Shown here piece by piece: positions 35,412-46,878 of a stretch of DNA of 64,000 bases. This DNA comes from Elgaria multicarinata webbii (lineage: Eukaryota; Chordata; Lepidosauria; Squamata; Anguidae), in contig NC_086187.1 of NCBI RefSeq assembly GCF_023053635.1, forward strand, positions 29,240,501 to 29,304,500, given 5' to 3'. A model generated the notes under the pieces. The model was given only the letters and a program-made list of their open reading frames with translations. It was not told where the DNA came from and ran no database searches. The stretch's first letter is position 1. Each line of letters starts with the position of its first letter. Position numbers and translations under genes: made by a program.

Positions 35412-38400
35412 ATGCACTCCCTGGACGAGCCCCTCGACCTCAAGCTGAGCATTTCGAAGCTCCGGGCGGCTCGGGAGAAGTGTGAGCAGGTGCTGGGGGC
35501 CGGCAAGCGCCGGGCTCTGCACCAGGAGCTCCGGATCACGGGCGAGGACGCCGGTGCGGTCAGCCCTGGCTCCCCCCACTCCCCCACTGATGGTGAGTGT
35601 CTAGCACAGGCCAGGGAGGGGTGTTTGGCTCAGCCTCCCCTCTGGGAATTGGGAGTGCGGGCTGGGCTGGGCTGGGCTGGGCTTCCTAAAGGGTGGAAGG
35701 AAGGGGGCTCCTGCAGTAGAGGGCCTGCTGCTTTCTCAACCCCCTGCCACTTGCATCTCTCTCCCCCCCCCCCAGGCTTCCATTCGCACTCCAAATGCCA
35801 TGACAAGAGGGACGCCCGCTGCTGCTCCTCACCCCCCACCATCGACCTGAGCCTGTCCCCCTCTCCTCCAGGCTTGGACTCCCCCAGTGGCAGTGTCTCG
35901 CTCTCCCCTGACAGGCAGAGCAGCGGGGAGCTGGTCAGCTCCTCCACCCTGCGCGTGAGTTGCACAAGGGCCGGGCGCAGGGAGCAAGGCACCGCAGGCC
36001 CCTTTGAGAAGGGCTCCGGGCGTGTCCTGCTGCGCATCAGTCACGGAGCGCTTCCAGGCCTTCTTGCTGGCATCTTCCTGGACTCCAGGGCCCCCAGGAG
36101 TCGCAAGCAGAAGCGAGTCGCACGCAGGCGGCCTGGCTCTCGCGGAAGTCCCTGGGGAGGATCCCACTTTAACGCTCAGCGGGGGTGGGGGGTGGCCCTC
36201 CCCAGCCTGTGGGGCTGCCCGGTCTCCCAGGCTCGGGGTTGGCTGGCAGTTCCCAGCCCTCTTCTCTCCCAACCCTCCACAGGACCTCCAGTCGCTGCAC
36301 TACCTCGACAGCCTGCGCAGCTCTTTCCAGTTTTTCCTGCCCCTGAACTCGGGGGGCACATTGCACCTGCCCACCCCGGCCTTCCTGACGCCCCCCAAGG
36401 AGAAGCGGCTCTCCCCAGACCTGCCCCTGCAGAAGCAGCTGGTGTGTCGCTGGTCCAAGGTGAGGCCCACCGGGGTCCTTCTGCGAGCCCCTGCAGGCGT
36501 GGGGCTGCTGGGCCTTCAGCTCTCGGCCCGGGACAGGGCTGGGTGCAGGGGGGGCGCTTGCCTCAGCCCCAAACACCCCCACCCCCCAGCGGCCGTTCCC
36601 CGGTAACCCCGGGGCCTGCTCTTCCCCTCCCCGTCCTGCAGTGCAACCAGCTGTTCGACCTCTTGCAAGACCTCGTGGACCACGTCAATGACTTCCACGT
36701 GAAGCCGGAGAAGGACGCTGGCTACTGCTGCCACTGGGAAGGCTGCGCTCGCCACGGCAGGGGCTTTAATGCCAGGTAACCCCACCCACCTGCAGAGTGA
36801 GCCAATCCCCGTCCCCCAGCCGGCATGCGTGGACGCTTACAAGCGGCAGTGGCACAGATCGTGTGCCACGTGTTTAGGGCGAGGGGTGTGTGTGTTTCTC
36901 TCAGCCCAAGAGCCAAATTCCATTTTGAAGAAGCTCCCGGGGCTGAGGGCAAAAGGCGTGGAGCCCAAAGCAGCAGAAGTGCCCAGCGGGAAGAGCTTCC
37001 TGCCAGGCACTCCGCTCCAGGCCTTCCCACCGTTTTAGAGTTGGGGGGGGGAGAGGGGCCGTCGGGGAGCCCCAGAGGGACAGCAAAGGACGCCCTTTGC
37101 TGGGAGCAGCCCTGCCCCCACCCACCCTGGCGCCGGCCCTCATCCTGACGAGCCCTTTTCCTCCCTGGGCAGGTATAAGATGCTCATCCACATCCGTACC
37201 CACACCAACGAGAAGCCCCACCGCTGCCCCACCTGCAACAAGAGCTTCTCCCGGCTGGAAAACCTGAAGATCCACAACCGCTCCCACACAGGTGGGTCTT
37301 GTGAACGGGCTGCGTGTGCGCGTGTGCGTGTGCGTGTGCCTGCGCTCCCCAGCGCTCTTGCCCTGCCGACAGCATCCCTGAACAGACCTGGAGATGGCTG
37401 GGGGTGGTACAAGGCTCCCGGGGTCACGAACTCTGCCCCCTTTCCTGGGAGTTTGAGAGAAAAGCCTCCGTATAACGTTACAGACTGCCACCACTGTGCG
37501 TGGCACTCTATGGAAGAGAACTGTCCCCCGCCCCAAGGAGCTTCCAATCTGTCACACAACAAAGGAGAGACCATAACATACTGGGCCTGGCGGCCCATGG
37601 AGCAGGCTTGACGGCTACGCAGAGCACCGGGCAGGCCACGGTTTGCCAGTGCGCGCGCACGCGTGCGTGCGTGCGTGCTGCTCAGTCCTGCCCACCTCCC
37701 TCCATGTCTTGCTTCCGCAGGTGAGAAGCCGTACATCTGCCCCTACGAAGGCTGCAACAAGCGCTACTCCAACTCCAGCGACCGCTTCAAGCACACCCGC
37801 ACCCACTACGTGGACAAGCCCTACTACTGCAAGATGCCCGGCTGCCACAAGCGCTACACGGACCCCAGCTCCCTCCGCAAGCACATCAAAGCCCACGGCC
37901 ACTTCATCTCCCACGCGCAGCAGGAGCTGCTGAAGCTGCAGCCGCCCGCCAAGCCCCCGCTGGCCGCCGATGGGCCTTACATCAACGGGGCCCAGATCCT
38001 GCTGCCCGGCCCGGCCGGGCTCTTCGGCGGCCACGCCCTCTCTGGCCTGCCCCTCCCGCTCACGCCGGCCCCCTTGGATCTCAGCACCTTAACCTGCGGC
38101 GGGCTGAGCACCGCAGCCATCGCCGGCCTGCCCGGCCCGGTGCTGGCCCCCCTGAACTTGGCCAAGAGCTCGCTCCTTGCCTCTCCCTTCGCGGCTGGCG
38201 GCCTGGGATTGCCAGTCGTCTCCCTGCTGGCTGGAGCCTCGGCAAAAGCCGGGGCCGAGAGGGGACGTGGGAGCAGCCCCCGGCCCACCAAAGGCGGTGG
38301 CAGCGGCGCTCGGGGCCAGGGCCCCCAGGGCTGCAAGGAAGCCAGCGAGAGGACGGAGCTGGCCCGGCTGCGGCAGACGCCCGAGAGCCTCTCGCTGCTC

Positions 38401-38523
38401 CCGGTGGGCGCTCTGGACCTCTCCACCGGCATGAACTCTGCAGGGAGCGCCGACGTTCTGCCCCCGGGCTGGGTGGTGATCCCCACGGGCTCCGTCTTGC
38501 TGAAGCAAGCGGTGGTGAACTGA
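35412..38523 (+). CDS. GLIS2: GLIS family zinc finger 2, complete
   Basis: GLIS2 is a nuclear Kruppel-like C2H2 factor (in human linked to nephronophthisis and cilium/kidney maintenance) that binds GLI-type sites and mainly represses. Coding exons are 35412-35592, 35776-35954, 36283-36459, 36642-36775, 37173-37291 and 37721-38523, all GT-AG and frame-keeping, giving 530 aa (human 524). The acceptor before the first is at 35338. The N-terminus [14 protein letters not shown] is the family signature. Five C2H2 fingers follow: about 175-198 (CRWSKC type, split by an intron), 208-234, 242-262, 270-294 and 300-324, the last containing [14 protein letters not shown]. The C-terminal half is Pro/Leu/Gly-rich and ends [18 protein letters not shown]. 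Exon joins inside the finger region are as in the family. The frame is open upstream of 35412 but crosses the intron boundary, so the ATG at 35412 is the start. Confidence 0.97.
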
Positions 38524-38845
38524 GGGAGGACGGCGGCCAGGACTGCTGGGAGCATTGCCGGCTTGCCCCAGGCAAGTGGACCGGCTGCAGAGGACAGTGC
38601 CCCCCCCACGGCTCGTGACTTGGGAGAGCGGCAGGGTGGGGCAGGGGTGGCCCCAGTGCCCCAGTAGCACCGCTGTGCCCTGAAGCGTCTGACGGAAGGA
38701 GGGCCGCCTTGAACCAGCCAGGAGTCCTGCCCCCCTGCCCCATGGGTCCAGCCTGCCCTGTCCCCTTGGGTTCCGGACCCTCACGACGGAGGAGCCTGCC
38801 TCTTCTGAGCTAAGCAATAAACACATTTTCCCGAGCAGCAGCCCC
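38524..38845 (+). other. GLIS2: GLIS2 3' untranslated region (minimum)
   Basis: Runs from the stop codon to just beyond the first AATAAA. It would be short (about 310 bases), so a more distal site may also be used. Confidence 0.55.
38816..38821 (+). terminator. GLIS2: GLIS2 polyadenylation signal
   Basis: Canonical AATAAA 293 bases past the stop codon. The next strong + strand AATAAA noted is in repeat DNA near 40815. Confidence 0.65.
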
Positions 38846-39774
38846 CCACCACCACCACCCGGAGAGCCGGGGCATAGCCAGCATGCCAACGGGCTTTGGC
38901 GCTTCCTCTCCAGGGGCGCCAGAGGGCACAAAGCAGGCAGGAGTTCCTTTTGGCTTCAATGAGTCCCACTCCCCGCCTGCCTGCTTTGTGCCGGCTGCCT
39001 CCCCGCTGGTAGAACGCCAGCAGCTGAGGGCAGGTGCTGGGTCTCCGAGCTGCAGCTTGGGGAATAGCAGGCTGGAAGCCAGGGTAGCCATCCAGGGCGC
39101 CCTGCCCTCTCCCCAGGCTGACGCCGCTCTCCGCCAGCACCCCCCCATCCGTCCCCCGCCCCCCCCTGAAGGGCACAGTAGGAGCCGGGCCCTTTCCTGG
39201 CTTGGCCCTCCCTGACAAGGCACACCACCTGGGCGTGCCGCTCAGCAATCCTTTCCCTGACGTGGAGGAATTGAAATATTCACTTCCCCCTATTAGCAGT
39301 TTCTTCAGTTCAAGCTGCGCAGTCCCCTCCAGTGGCAGCCTAGGATTGGGGCCCAGGTGCATCTCCCGGCAGGCGGGGGACTTGCTCGCGTCCAGCCTGG
39401 CCCGGTTTCTGATTCCGCAATGGAACAGCTTTTCCCAGGTTGCACGAAGTCCACAGACCAGAGCAGGGGTTTTGGCGTTTTTTTTACTATCTGAAATTTT
39501 ACAGAAATTTATTTGTAGAAAATACTTAAAATGGAAAAAAAAACCTGGCCAAAAACCTGCATTTCCCCCATAGGCCAAAGCATGAAAATGCATTTGCCGG
39601 GGAGGGTGGGGAGGAGTTGTACAGTTTTGCAAATGTGAATTTGAGCAAATTCAGGAAATCGGGTGAAAAAATCTGATTCCGTCAATGAATGAAGGACAAA
39701 ACCAAACCAACTGACAACCGGCGAAATGCAGGCGGAGGAGCGGGTTTTACAAGGTCTGTCCGTCCCAAGCCTTC

Positions 39775-39921
39775 AGTGCAGCCTCCCCCAACCTGGAGCC
39801 CTCTGGGGGTTTGGGGCTGGACCACAACTCCCAGAATGCCCTAGGCCAGCAGCTGGCTGAAGGATTCTGGGAGCTGTGGGCCAACGTAGCTGCTGAGCGC
39901 CAGGTTGGGGGAGGCTGCACT
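39775..39921. mobile_element. 147-bp fold-back MITE
   Basis: The ends are near-perfect inverted repeats of about 22 bases: one begins AGTGCAGCCTCCCCCAACC and the other ends GGTTGGGGGAGGCTGCACT. Inside are an ACAACTCCCAGAATGC arm and its degenerate complement. A second partial unit (TCCAAATGTTTTGGACTACA) follows at 39928-40000. The family looks like a non-autonomous DNA transposon common in reptiles; the superfamily was not determined. Confidence 0.75.
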
Positions 39922-40599
39922 AGTGACCGGGATGTTCAACTTGTGGTCCTCCAAATGTTTTGGACTACAATTCCTATCAGCCCCAACCAGCATCAGCAAT
40001 GATTTAAGCCAATTGCCCCCTCTGCCTGTCTCTCCCTGCAGAACAAGCCCATTCAAAGACTGTCCCACCTACCAGAGACAGACCGGGCTGCTGCGGAAGT
40101 AGCGCTGGCCTGCCCGTGGGCCGGGCCCTGCCGAGAGGATCCTCTCCCACCACCACTGCCACAGCAGCAGAGCCGGCTGCTTCCTCCCTCCGTGTCCTCC
40201 TTAACCTCTCCCCCCCCCGCTGCTGCTGGAGGAGCCCCCCTGGAGGAGCCCCCTTTACCTCTCGACTGCCCCCCCTCTCGGGGGGTCACCCTGTGCTGCC
40301 ATCCCCTCTTCCTGTACAAGGGGGTCCCGTGTACCTCTCCACATCTCTCTCACAGCGGGGCCCCTGCTCTGGGCTTCCATCCGAAGGGGGCTCCTCTACC
40401 TGTGCGGCCCCGTCCTCAGGCTGCCCGCTGCGGGTGCAGGAGACCTCAGACCGCTCCCCACCCCTAGCCCCATATTGTCGAGGTCGCCCAGGACTGAGCC
40501 CCACCCAGCCAAGGGGAGCTGGCCTCCCAGGCCCACAGGGGAAGGCTGCGCACGCAGGCCCACCCCGGGGGCCGATCCCGACTGACCAGGCCGCCACTG

Positions 40600-40825
40600 A
40601 GCCAGTGTACGTCTCGTTCCCTTTCCTGCCTGTTGTTGCCCACTCCAGGACGTCAGTATTTTAACCGTTTCTAAGTGCCTTTTGATTGTAGATTATGTTG
40701 GGCTTCTCTTCCTCCTCTCGCCTCCGTCACTGTTAGCATAGTTTAGGACTGAAAGAGATAAGCTACGACCCGACCCTCTGGTCCTCCGGGAGAGAAGGCG
40801 GCTATTACGAGAACAATAAAGTGAA
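40600..40825 (+). mobile_element. LINE 3' tail, L2-like
   Basis: Carries TTTTGATTGTAGATTATGTTG, then CTCCGGGAGAGAAGGCGGCT, then ACAATAAAGTG. This matches the style of L2-like tails in reptiles. It lies between the converging ends of GLIS2 and PAM16. Confidence 0.45.
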
Positions 40826-41555
40826 TCCAAACCCTTGCCTGGGTGCTGTCTGATGGGGCGCAGCGGGGCGACGGCTCAGATGCTGCACGAACACAGGACA
40901 CGGGCTGTGGCCGCTTACGTGTGTGGGGGGGAAACGGCATTCAATGACAGAATAGGGGTCATTTCTTCTGCGCTGGCTAACCAGGTGGGAGACCGCAGGA
41001 AGTGGGCTCGTCCTGACTCAGCGACTGGGTCCACGCAGCGCAGTATGTCCACACGGACCGCTGATTTCCCACTGAGCTGCAGCTGTGGGAAGGAAATTGG
41101 GCTGCACCCCTTCTGCCTTAGGAGACCTCCCCAGTGAGGAACTGGGCCCAGGCTCCCAAGGCTTCCCTCCCCAGCATTAAGAGCCAGAAGCCACGCACAG
41201 GCCAATCGGCACTGGATACGGAATTCAGCAGGCAAAGTCAGCTCCGGCCCTACGAACAACGTAGGGAGAGCTGTGAAGGATCAGACCAAAGACTGACGAG
41301 GCCGAGGTTTTCTTGCCGCGGTGGCAAGCCACAGGCCTCCTGGCCCTGCTCCTCGTGGATAAGGCCGGAGGGAGGGAGGGAGGGAGCAGGCTGTGCGGCC
41401 CAGTGCTCCCTGCGGACAGCGAGGTGGCTTGGCCAAGGCCCATATGCCCCCCCCCCAACAGCCCCAGCCCCAGGGTGCGCTCCGCATTCCCAGAGCCACC
41501 CCCACCTCCCTTTGACCAAGCACGAAGCCCATAGCAGTGAGGCAAACGAGGGCAA

Positions 41556-41561
41556 TTTATT
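41556..41561 (-). terminator. PAM16: PAM16 polyadenylation signal
   Basis: Canonical AATAAA on the - strand, 53 bases past the PAM16 stop, giving a very short 3' UTR. It would also end any CORO7-PAM16 read-through RNA. Confidence 0.8.
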
Positions 41562-41613
41562 GGCTAGCTATAATTTAAAGGGGAGGCCAGTGCGGGGGTG
41601 GGGTGGGGGATCG

Positions 41614-44425
41614 CTACGTCTCTGGCGTGCGCTCGGAGTCTGGTTCTCGCGGGTGCTGGGACTGGATGCGCAGCTCTTCGTCCAGCCGCTCCTTGGCTCT
41701 CACCACCTGCAAGGCAGAAAGAGTTGGCACGCGGGAGCTGGCACGAAGAGGGCATCGGGCACACCGAGGGCAGCCACCAGGGGGCAGCACAACCCCAGAC
41801 GTCAAGGGAGCTCTCGGCCCCTCGGAACGGCCTCCCAGAAACGGGGCGGAGATGGGCGGAGGGCCAGGGGTGGCTTTTGCAGCCTCTTGGGCCACAGTGA
41901 AAGGGGCCCCCCCTCCTGTGTTAGGCCCCGAGCAAACCAAGGAAACGGAAGACATGCCCGGAAGCCTTTCATGGAGATTCTTTCAGGTGCCACAAGAGCC
42001 ACACAGTCATATCTAAACGCCGAGGCTGCTATTCCGGCCGACTGATGGCATCCAAAGACATGGGAGACATCGCAGGAAAGGCCACGAGGGCTGCAGGAGC
42101 AGGCAGTCCGTGGCTCCTCCCCACCCCACCCCACCCCTGCCCCAGCAGTGGCCACAAGCACACCCTGCCCCACTTACCTTGGACTGCAGGTAGAAAGATC
42201 CTCCCACGGATTTGTCGTTGACCTTAAATAAATGCGCGTAATTCTGCCAAGGAAAAACAAATGATGCCAACGTGAGCATGAACTGCACCACAAGCGCAGC
42301 TCCTTCAGAGTATCGGAGGTGGGTTTGGGGGGCGGGGGCTTAGCATGTCCCTGAGTGCAAGGCAAAAGCAGCCCTGCGGGGTGAGACCAAACGTTCCGGC
42401 AGAAATTCCAGCAGCCGGCTAGATGTCTCTGGAAGGCCTGGGATAGCTGCCTCTCCGACTCTTGCACCCAGCCACAGTTATTCACAAACGCACTGCCTCT
42501 GACCATGGAGGCTCCACTTGACTGCCATGGCTAATGCCCACTAAGGGACTGTTCTCCTCCTCCCGTGAATTTAAGCAATCCCATTTTAAAGGCACTCAAG
42601 TTATTTGCCACTGTCTCATCTTGTAGCTTTAACTTCCACTCATCAATTTTGCATTGTCTGAGAAAAGTTTTCTTTAGTTTGTTATGAATCTGCTGTCCCT
42701 GGATGACCCTGAGTTCTAGGAACAGTCCAAGTTACAGGACTTCTTGACGCGCTTCACATGCTTCCCCCGCAAACCAGGAGGCCTGAGGGAGGGAATGTGA
42801 GCACGCAGATGTGGGGCTCCTCGCAGGCACAGAACAAGCCTCACATTTGCCAGGAAAGCTCCCCCCCCCCCACCGCCCCATATTCCAGCATTCAGTTCTA
42901 CCTTCTGAATTTCCTCCGGGCTGACTTTGGAGATGTTGAGGATCTGCTGGGCTTCCTGGAGCGTGATCCCGGAGATGCTGGAGGCGGCTTCAGACTGGGG
43001 CCCCGGGCGCCCTCGGGCATCCGCTGCGGCTTGGCTGGCTGCTTGAAAAGACGGTCCTGGTTACCCTTCTCAGCTCCCTGCCATAGGTGCTGGGAGAGGC
43101 TCAGGCAAGCAGCGCTGTGCCTCCGTGACGCAGAGAGGCCTGGAACGGCCCTCGGAGCCACGAGGGAGAAATGCTGGGCGGTGTGCAGGCATTTCCCCGC
43201 TCACAGCCCAGCAAACACCGGCTGCTCTAGAGCCTTCGGCCTGGCCCCCGAGGAAAGAGCTCAGGCCGCCACAGCCAATGGGGCCAGGCCCATCGCTGGA
43301 CACTGCAACTGGGGGGCAGTGAGGTGCAGAGAGCAAAACCCACGGGCTGAATCGGGACCGCCTGACCCAGGCTCAGGACATGTGCGGAAGCTGCAAGCCC
43401 TGGGGGGCAAGAGGCTGCCCTCCCCCCGAGGCTGCCTTGCAGGGGTCTCCGCCCAGCACTCACCTGCAAACTCTTGTCGCAGCGCCCGGGTAAAGGCTCT
43501 GCCCACCACCTGCAGCCCGACCACGATGATCTGCGCCAGGTACTTGGCCTGCAAGGAAAGCAGGTGAGCTCAGCCCAGCGGCCTTCTCCGGCCTGCCCAG
43601 GCCTTCTCCCTCCATCCAGCGCCGCCTGGCTGGCAGCAGACAGCGAGCCCCAGAGCTGCCAGGGCTCCATTCATGGCACAGGTGGGGAGGAGGAGGAGGG
43701 GGAGGAGGGTCGGTCTGGGCTGGCAACTGAACGGGAGCCTGGTCTGGGTCTGAGACCGGCCTCCCCCTCCCTCCCTCCGCCCCGCAAGGCTGGACGGGCC
43801 CAAAGCAGCCTGTGAGGGGCCGGCGGAGGCGAGGGGGTCGCGCCAAGGAGGCCCGTGTGCCCCGGGGGTGGCCCGGAGGCCTGGGCCCCTTCCTCCACGC
43901 TGGTGGCCACCAAGACAGGCAAGTGTGGCGCTCCAGGAGCCCGGGGCCTCGTCAGGGCGACGCCTGGGTCCCCTTCGGGGTGGGGGGCAGGACGCCTGGG
44001 TCCCTTTCTCCGAGAGGGCGCGGGGGAGGAGCAGGGGGCAACGGCGCTGCCCCCCAGACATCATGGGGCGGCCCCTTCCCCGGACGCCTGGGTCCCCTTC
44101 GTGGGGGGGGGAGGGAGGGAGGGAGAGAGAGAGGGAGACGACGAAGACACCGGGGCGGCTCGGACACCGGGGTCCCTTTCCCGGGAGGGGGGTGGGGGGG
44201 CGGGGTTCCGGCAGGCAGGAGCCCTTCATCCTCCTCCTCCTCCTCCGGGGGGGGGTAGAAAGAGGGGCACGTGGGGGAGGCCCCACTGCGGGGGAGAGGC
44301 ACCTTCCCCCCGGACGCCTGGGTCCCTTTTGGGGCGAGGGGGGCGCAAGGGCGTCTCGGACGCCTGGGTCCCCCTCCCGAGGCCTGGGTGCGAATGACGC
44401 GCCCCCCACCCCCCCGCCTCACCAT
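41614..44425 (-). CDS. PAM16: Presequence translocase-associated motor subunit PAM16 (Magmas), complete
   Basis: PAM16 is a matrix-side inner-membrane subunit of the TIM23 import motor; it pairs with the J-protein DNAJC19/Pam18 and restrains its stimulation of mitochondrial Hsp70. Coding exons on the - strand are 44425-44423 (ATG only), 43548-43464, 43038-42902, 42243-42178 and 41706-41614, giving 127 aa (human 125). The N-terminus [20 protein letters not shown] is the hydrophobic membrane/targeting part. The J-like domain spans about 55-110, from [20 protein letters not shown] to [17 protein letters not shown]. Where a true J-protein has HPD this has DKS, as expected for Pam16. The tail after EELRIQSQ is divergent. 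The 3' end converges with GLIS2 2.7 kb away. Confidence 0.96.
42535..42735 (-). mobile_element. LINE 3' end, CR1/L3-like, old
   Basis: On the + strand it has a CCATTTTAAAGGCACTCAAG segment, then TTTGCCACTGTCTCATCTTG, and ends CCCTGAGTTCTAGG. This is a diverged reverse copy of the element at 1290. It lies in PAM16 intron 3. Confidence 0.5.
43959..44392. repeat. Interrupted minisatellite with GACGCCTGGGTCCC core
   Basis: Exact cores start at 43959, 43991, 44093, 44313 and 44359, with a variant at 44163 (GACACCGGGGTCCC) and a degenerate copy at about 44379. Spacers are irregular and G-rich. It fills much of PAM16 intron 1, right beside exon 1. Confidence 0.8.
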
Positions 44426-44600
44426 GTCTCTCCGGCGGGCCAAAAGGGCGAAGGATCCCGCGAGGGGCGCGCCGAGCTGGAGGACACCATAGAGCGGAGC
44501 TGGGCCGGATGGAGCGGCTCCCTCAAGGCCGGAAGCAGCTACGGAGTAGCGGAGGACAGAGCGCCACTATGGTCCGGGGGCAGGGAGAGGCGAGAGCGGC
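44423..44600 (-). promoter_or_regulatory. PAM16: PAM16 exon 1 and promoter region
   Basis: CpG-rich block upstream of the PAM16 ATG. An ETS/GABPA-type CCGGAAG is at 44529-44535, a common element in promoters of nuclear genes for mitochondrial proteins. The donor directly after the ATG is GTGAGG. An out-of-frame upstream ATG lies at about 44489-44491, if transcription starts above it. Confidence 0.6.
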
Positions 44601-46872
44601 CCCTGGCGGCGGCAAGCGGCAGGCAACCACCCGTCTTTTCCTCTGCCGGCGGAGAGAAAAGCGGCAGCACCTGTTGGATTTCTACCTGCCAAGGGCGGAC
44701 TGCCGCAGCTAAAGGCGCAAGAGCAGGGCTAGATCAAACAGGCGGCTACCGCGTCAGCAGCAAAGGGCTAGCAACCTCTGTGGTGGTGGCCACGGACAAG
44801 CGCCAGGGCTAGTCCAGGGGGCTCCGGGGCTCCCCCTCCCGCCCCCCCGCCCCAGAAGGGCACCGCTGCCGCCCACCCTCTTTCTTGGAAGCCATAGCGG
44901 GACGCCCACGGACCAGTTTCTGCCCGTGAAGGAGGTGCCGGAGGTACCCAAGGGAGCGCACGGGGGAGCCGGGGCTGCAGCTCTGGCCCTTTGGGGGGAG
45001 CAGAGGCGCTGAGGTCATCTCCCACCCCCACCCCAAATCCCCCCTTCCCTCCACGCTTAGCTGCAGTCCTCTCATGGTTGCTGGGGAGAAATGAATTATC
45101 CCGGCAGCCATCTGTTGCAGAAGCAGAGGGCTGTTCCACCTGCCCTGGACACTGTCACTGCATCGAGTGGAGGGTGGACTAGATGACCTCCAAAGGTTCT
45201 CTAAGAGCCTACGGATCAAAAGGAGGCCTTCCTGAGGTCCCCTTGGCCATCGGAGGCCGGTGGCTCCGTGTCAGTGCAAAGCACCTTGGACAGCTGCAAA
45301 GCCCAGAATGGATTCACTGCCCCACTGATCTCGGAGCCACCGGCCTGCACTGCCCTTGGCTCGTGGGGAGGCCAGCCATACGCGAGTGCCTCTCTCGTCC
45401 CCAGACACGCAGCTCCTGGCCCTGTACCACTCTGAGCCAGGGCAACACTCAGCAGCCACGGTTTGAACAGACAGCACAGCACTGTCCTGGGAGAAGCTGC
45501 AACTCTAGAAATTCGCCCTATCTCCACGCTCTGGAATGATAGCATCTGTGCTACGGTGGGGAAGGGGGTTGCCAAGGCTCTTCTCTTCTTTTTTTTACAA
45601 GCCCTGCTCCTGTGGTCTTACCAGTTGGCTGACATGCAGAAATTAAGTGGGGCTTTTGCCAGCCTGGAAGGTGACGTGATGGGGGAAGCTTCAGCGGCCA
45701 AAAGTCAACCTGTCAAGCAGCTATTAAAGGCGCAGCAGCAGGGCCGGTTAAAAAATAGTCAGTTGGCCGCCCTGCCCCAGGGAGCAAAAGCAGGGCGTGG
45801 TGCAAGGCCTCTGCAGCAGGTGGAGGGCCTGCAAAGGACGTGGGGGCAGCAGGACGGGCCTTGGGACGCCGGGCCTGCTCTGGGGCGGAGAAAGGCCAGA
45901 CGGGCGGTGGGTTCCCTCGGGAGAGGTTTGTGCTTAGCAGAAAAGACACAGGAGCCCGGAGGTTCAAAGCAATGCTTTCATTTTGCAGCCACACACAGCG
46001 AGGCAGAAACAGCTGCGCTGAGCCAGTTTCGTTCTGAGCGCGAGGCCGGCGGGCGAGATGACGGACTGTTTCATTCTGGGCCTGCGATGCCGCACAGCGG
46101 GCCTGCGGAACGGCTTCCCTCTGCACGTGTGCGAGGGGGCTTTGGTGGCAGAGGGCACGCTCCGCTGCAGCGCCACTCAGGAAACGCCCTCCAGGCAAGC
46201 CAGCTTTTCAGGCACGAGGTTGCAGGTAAAAAAGTGGGCCAGCCCCCGTCCAGGAGAAGAGGAAGGCACAGCCGCCGGCAGCCCCAGAGAGGGGAAGGTG
46301 CGTGTGTTCGCCGGGAGCACCTCTGCCAGCCAGCTGCAAAAGGGTTCGCCATGCCCACCGCGCCCGATGCCCGCTCAGGGGCAGATGCGGGAGGTGGCTG
46401 GGGGCCTGCTGGCCTCTTGCAAGGAGACCGACCCTCCACCACGCTCAGCCTCCGCCAGCCCCAGAGCCCCCTCCTGGCTTGGCTGCTGGGCCGGGAGGGG
46501 CCAGGAGGGCCGGTGGTGGCTTCCTGAGCTTGTCTGTAAACACGTGAGCCAAGGCAGAGGCTCGGCGTCCGGCGCGTTGGTGTCGGTGGGCAGCCGGGTT
46601 CCTGGCCACGGCGGCAGCAGAGCAGAGGCAGCGGGGAGGGGGAGCAAAGGAGGGAAGAGGAGCCCCAGGCGGGATCTCGGCCCCTCCGCACCCAGCCCGG
46701 AGCGGCAGTGCTGGAAGGAGAGCCCGGAAGAGTGCGTGGGGCTCCCCGCTGGGAGGGTGCCGGGGCGATCCGGGTCTGGGGGAGAGGCAGCTCCGGCCCC
46801 AGCAGCAGCAGCAGGAGCCGTGGGTTCTCCAGGCGGAAAGGCGATGGCAGCCCCCAGGGCCAGCTTCCAGGG
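44601..46872 (-). other. CORO7-PAM16 intergenic span and CORO7 3' UTR
   Basis: This runs between the PAM16 promoter and the CORO7 stop codon. I found no canonical AATAAA or ATTAAA on the - strand here, so the CORO7 3' end cannot be placed. AATGAA variants occur near 45980 and 46072. A short LINE-tail-like GGTGGACTAGATGACC is at about 45172. Confidence 0.45.
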
Positions 46873-46878
46873 CTAGTC
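46873..46878 (-). CDS. CORO7: CORO7 terminal coding exon, GAC TAG only
   Basis: After a CTCCACAG acceptor the exon reads GAC TAG, adding the final Asp of the EEEWD tail. The preceding exon ends exactly on a codon boundary (TGG then GTAAGA). Confidence 0.85.
   Translation of the reverse strand, partial: D

Noticed and set aside
41134-43567. Frames of 270-300 codons on the + strand across PAM16
   Set aside because: They are antisense shadows of PAM16 exons and GC-rich introns with no known domain.
43855-44812. A 314-codon + strand frame over the PAM16 first exon
   Set aside because: It is produced by the GACGCCTGGGTCCC repeats, which lack stops in several frames; the peptide is repetitive.
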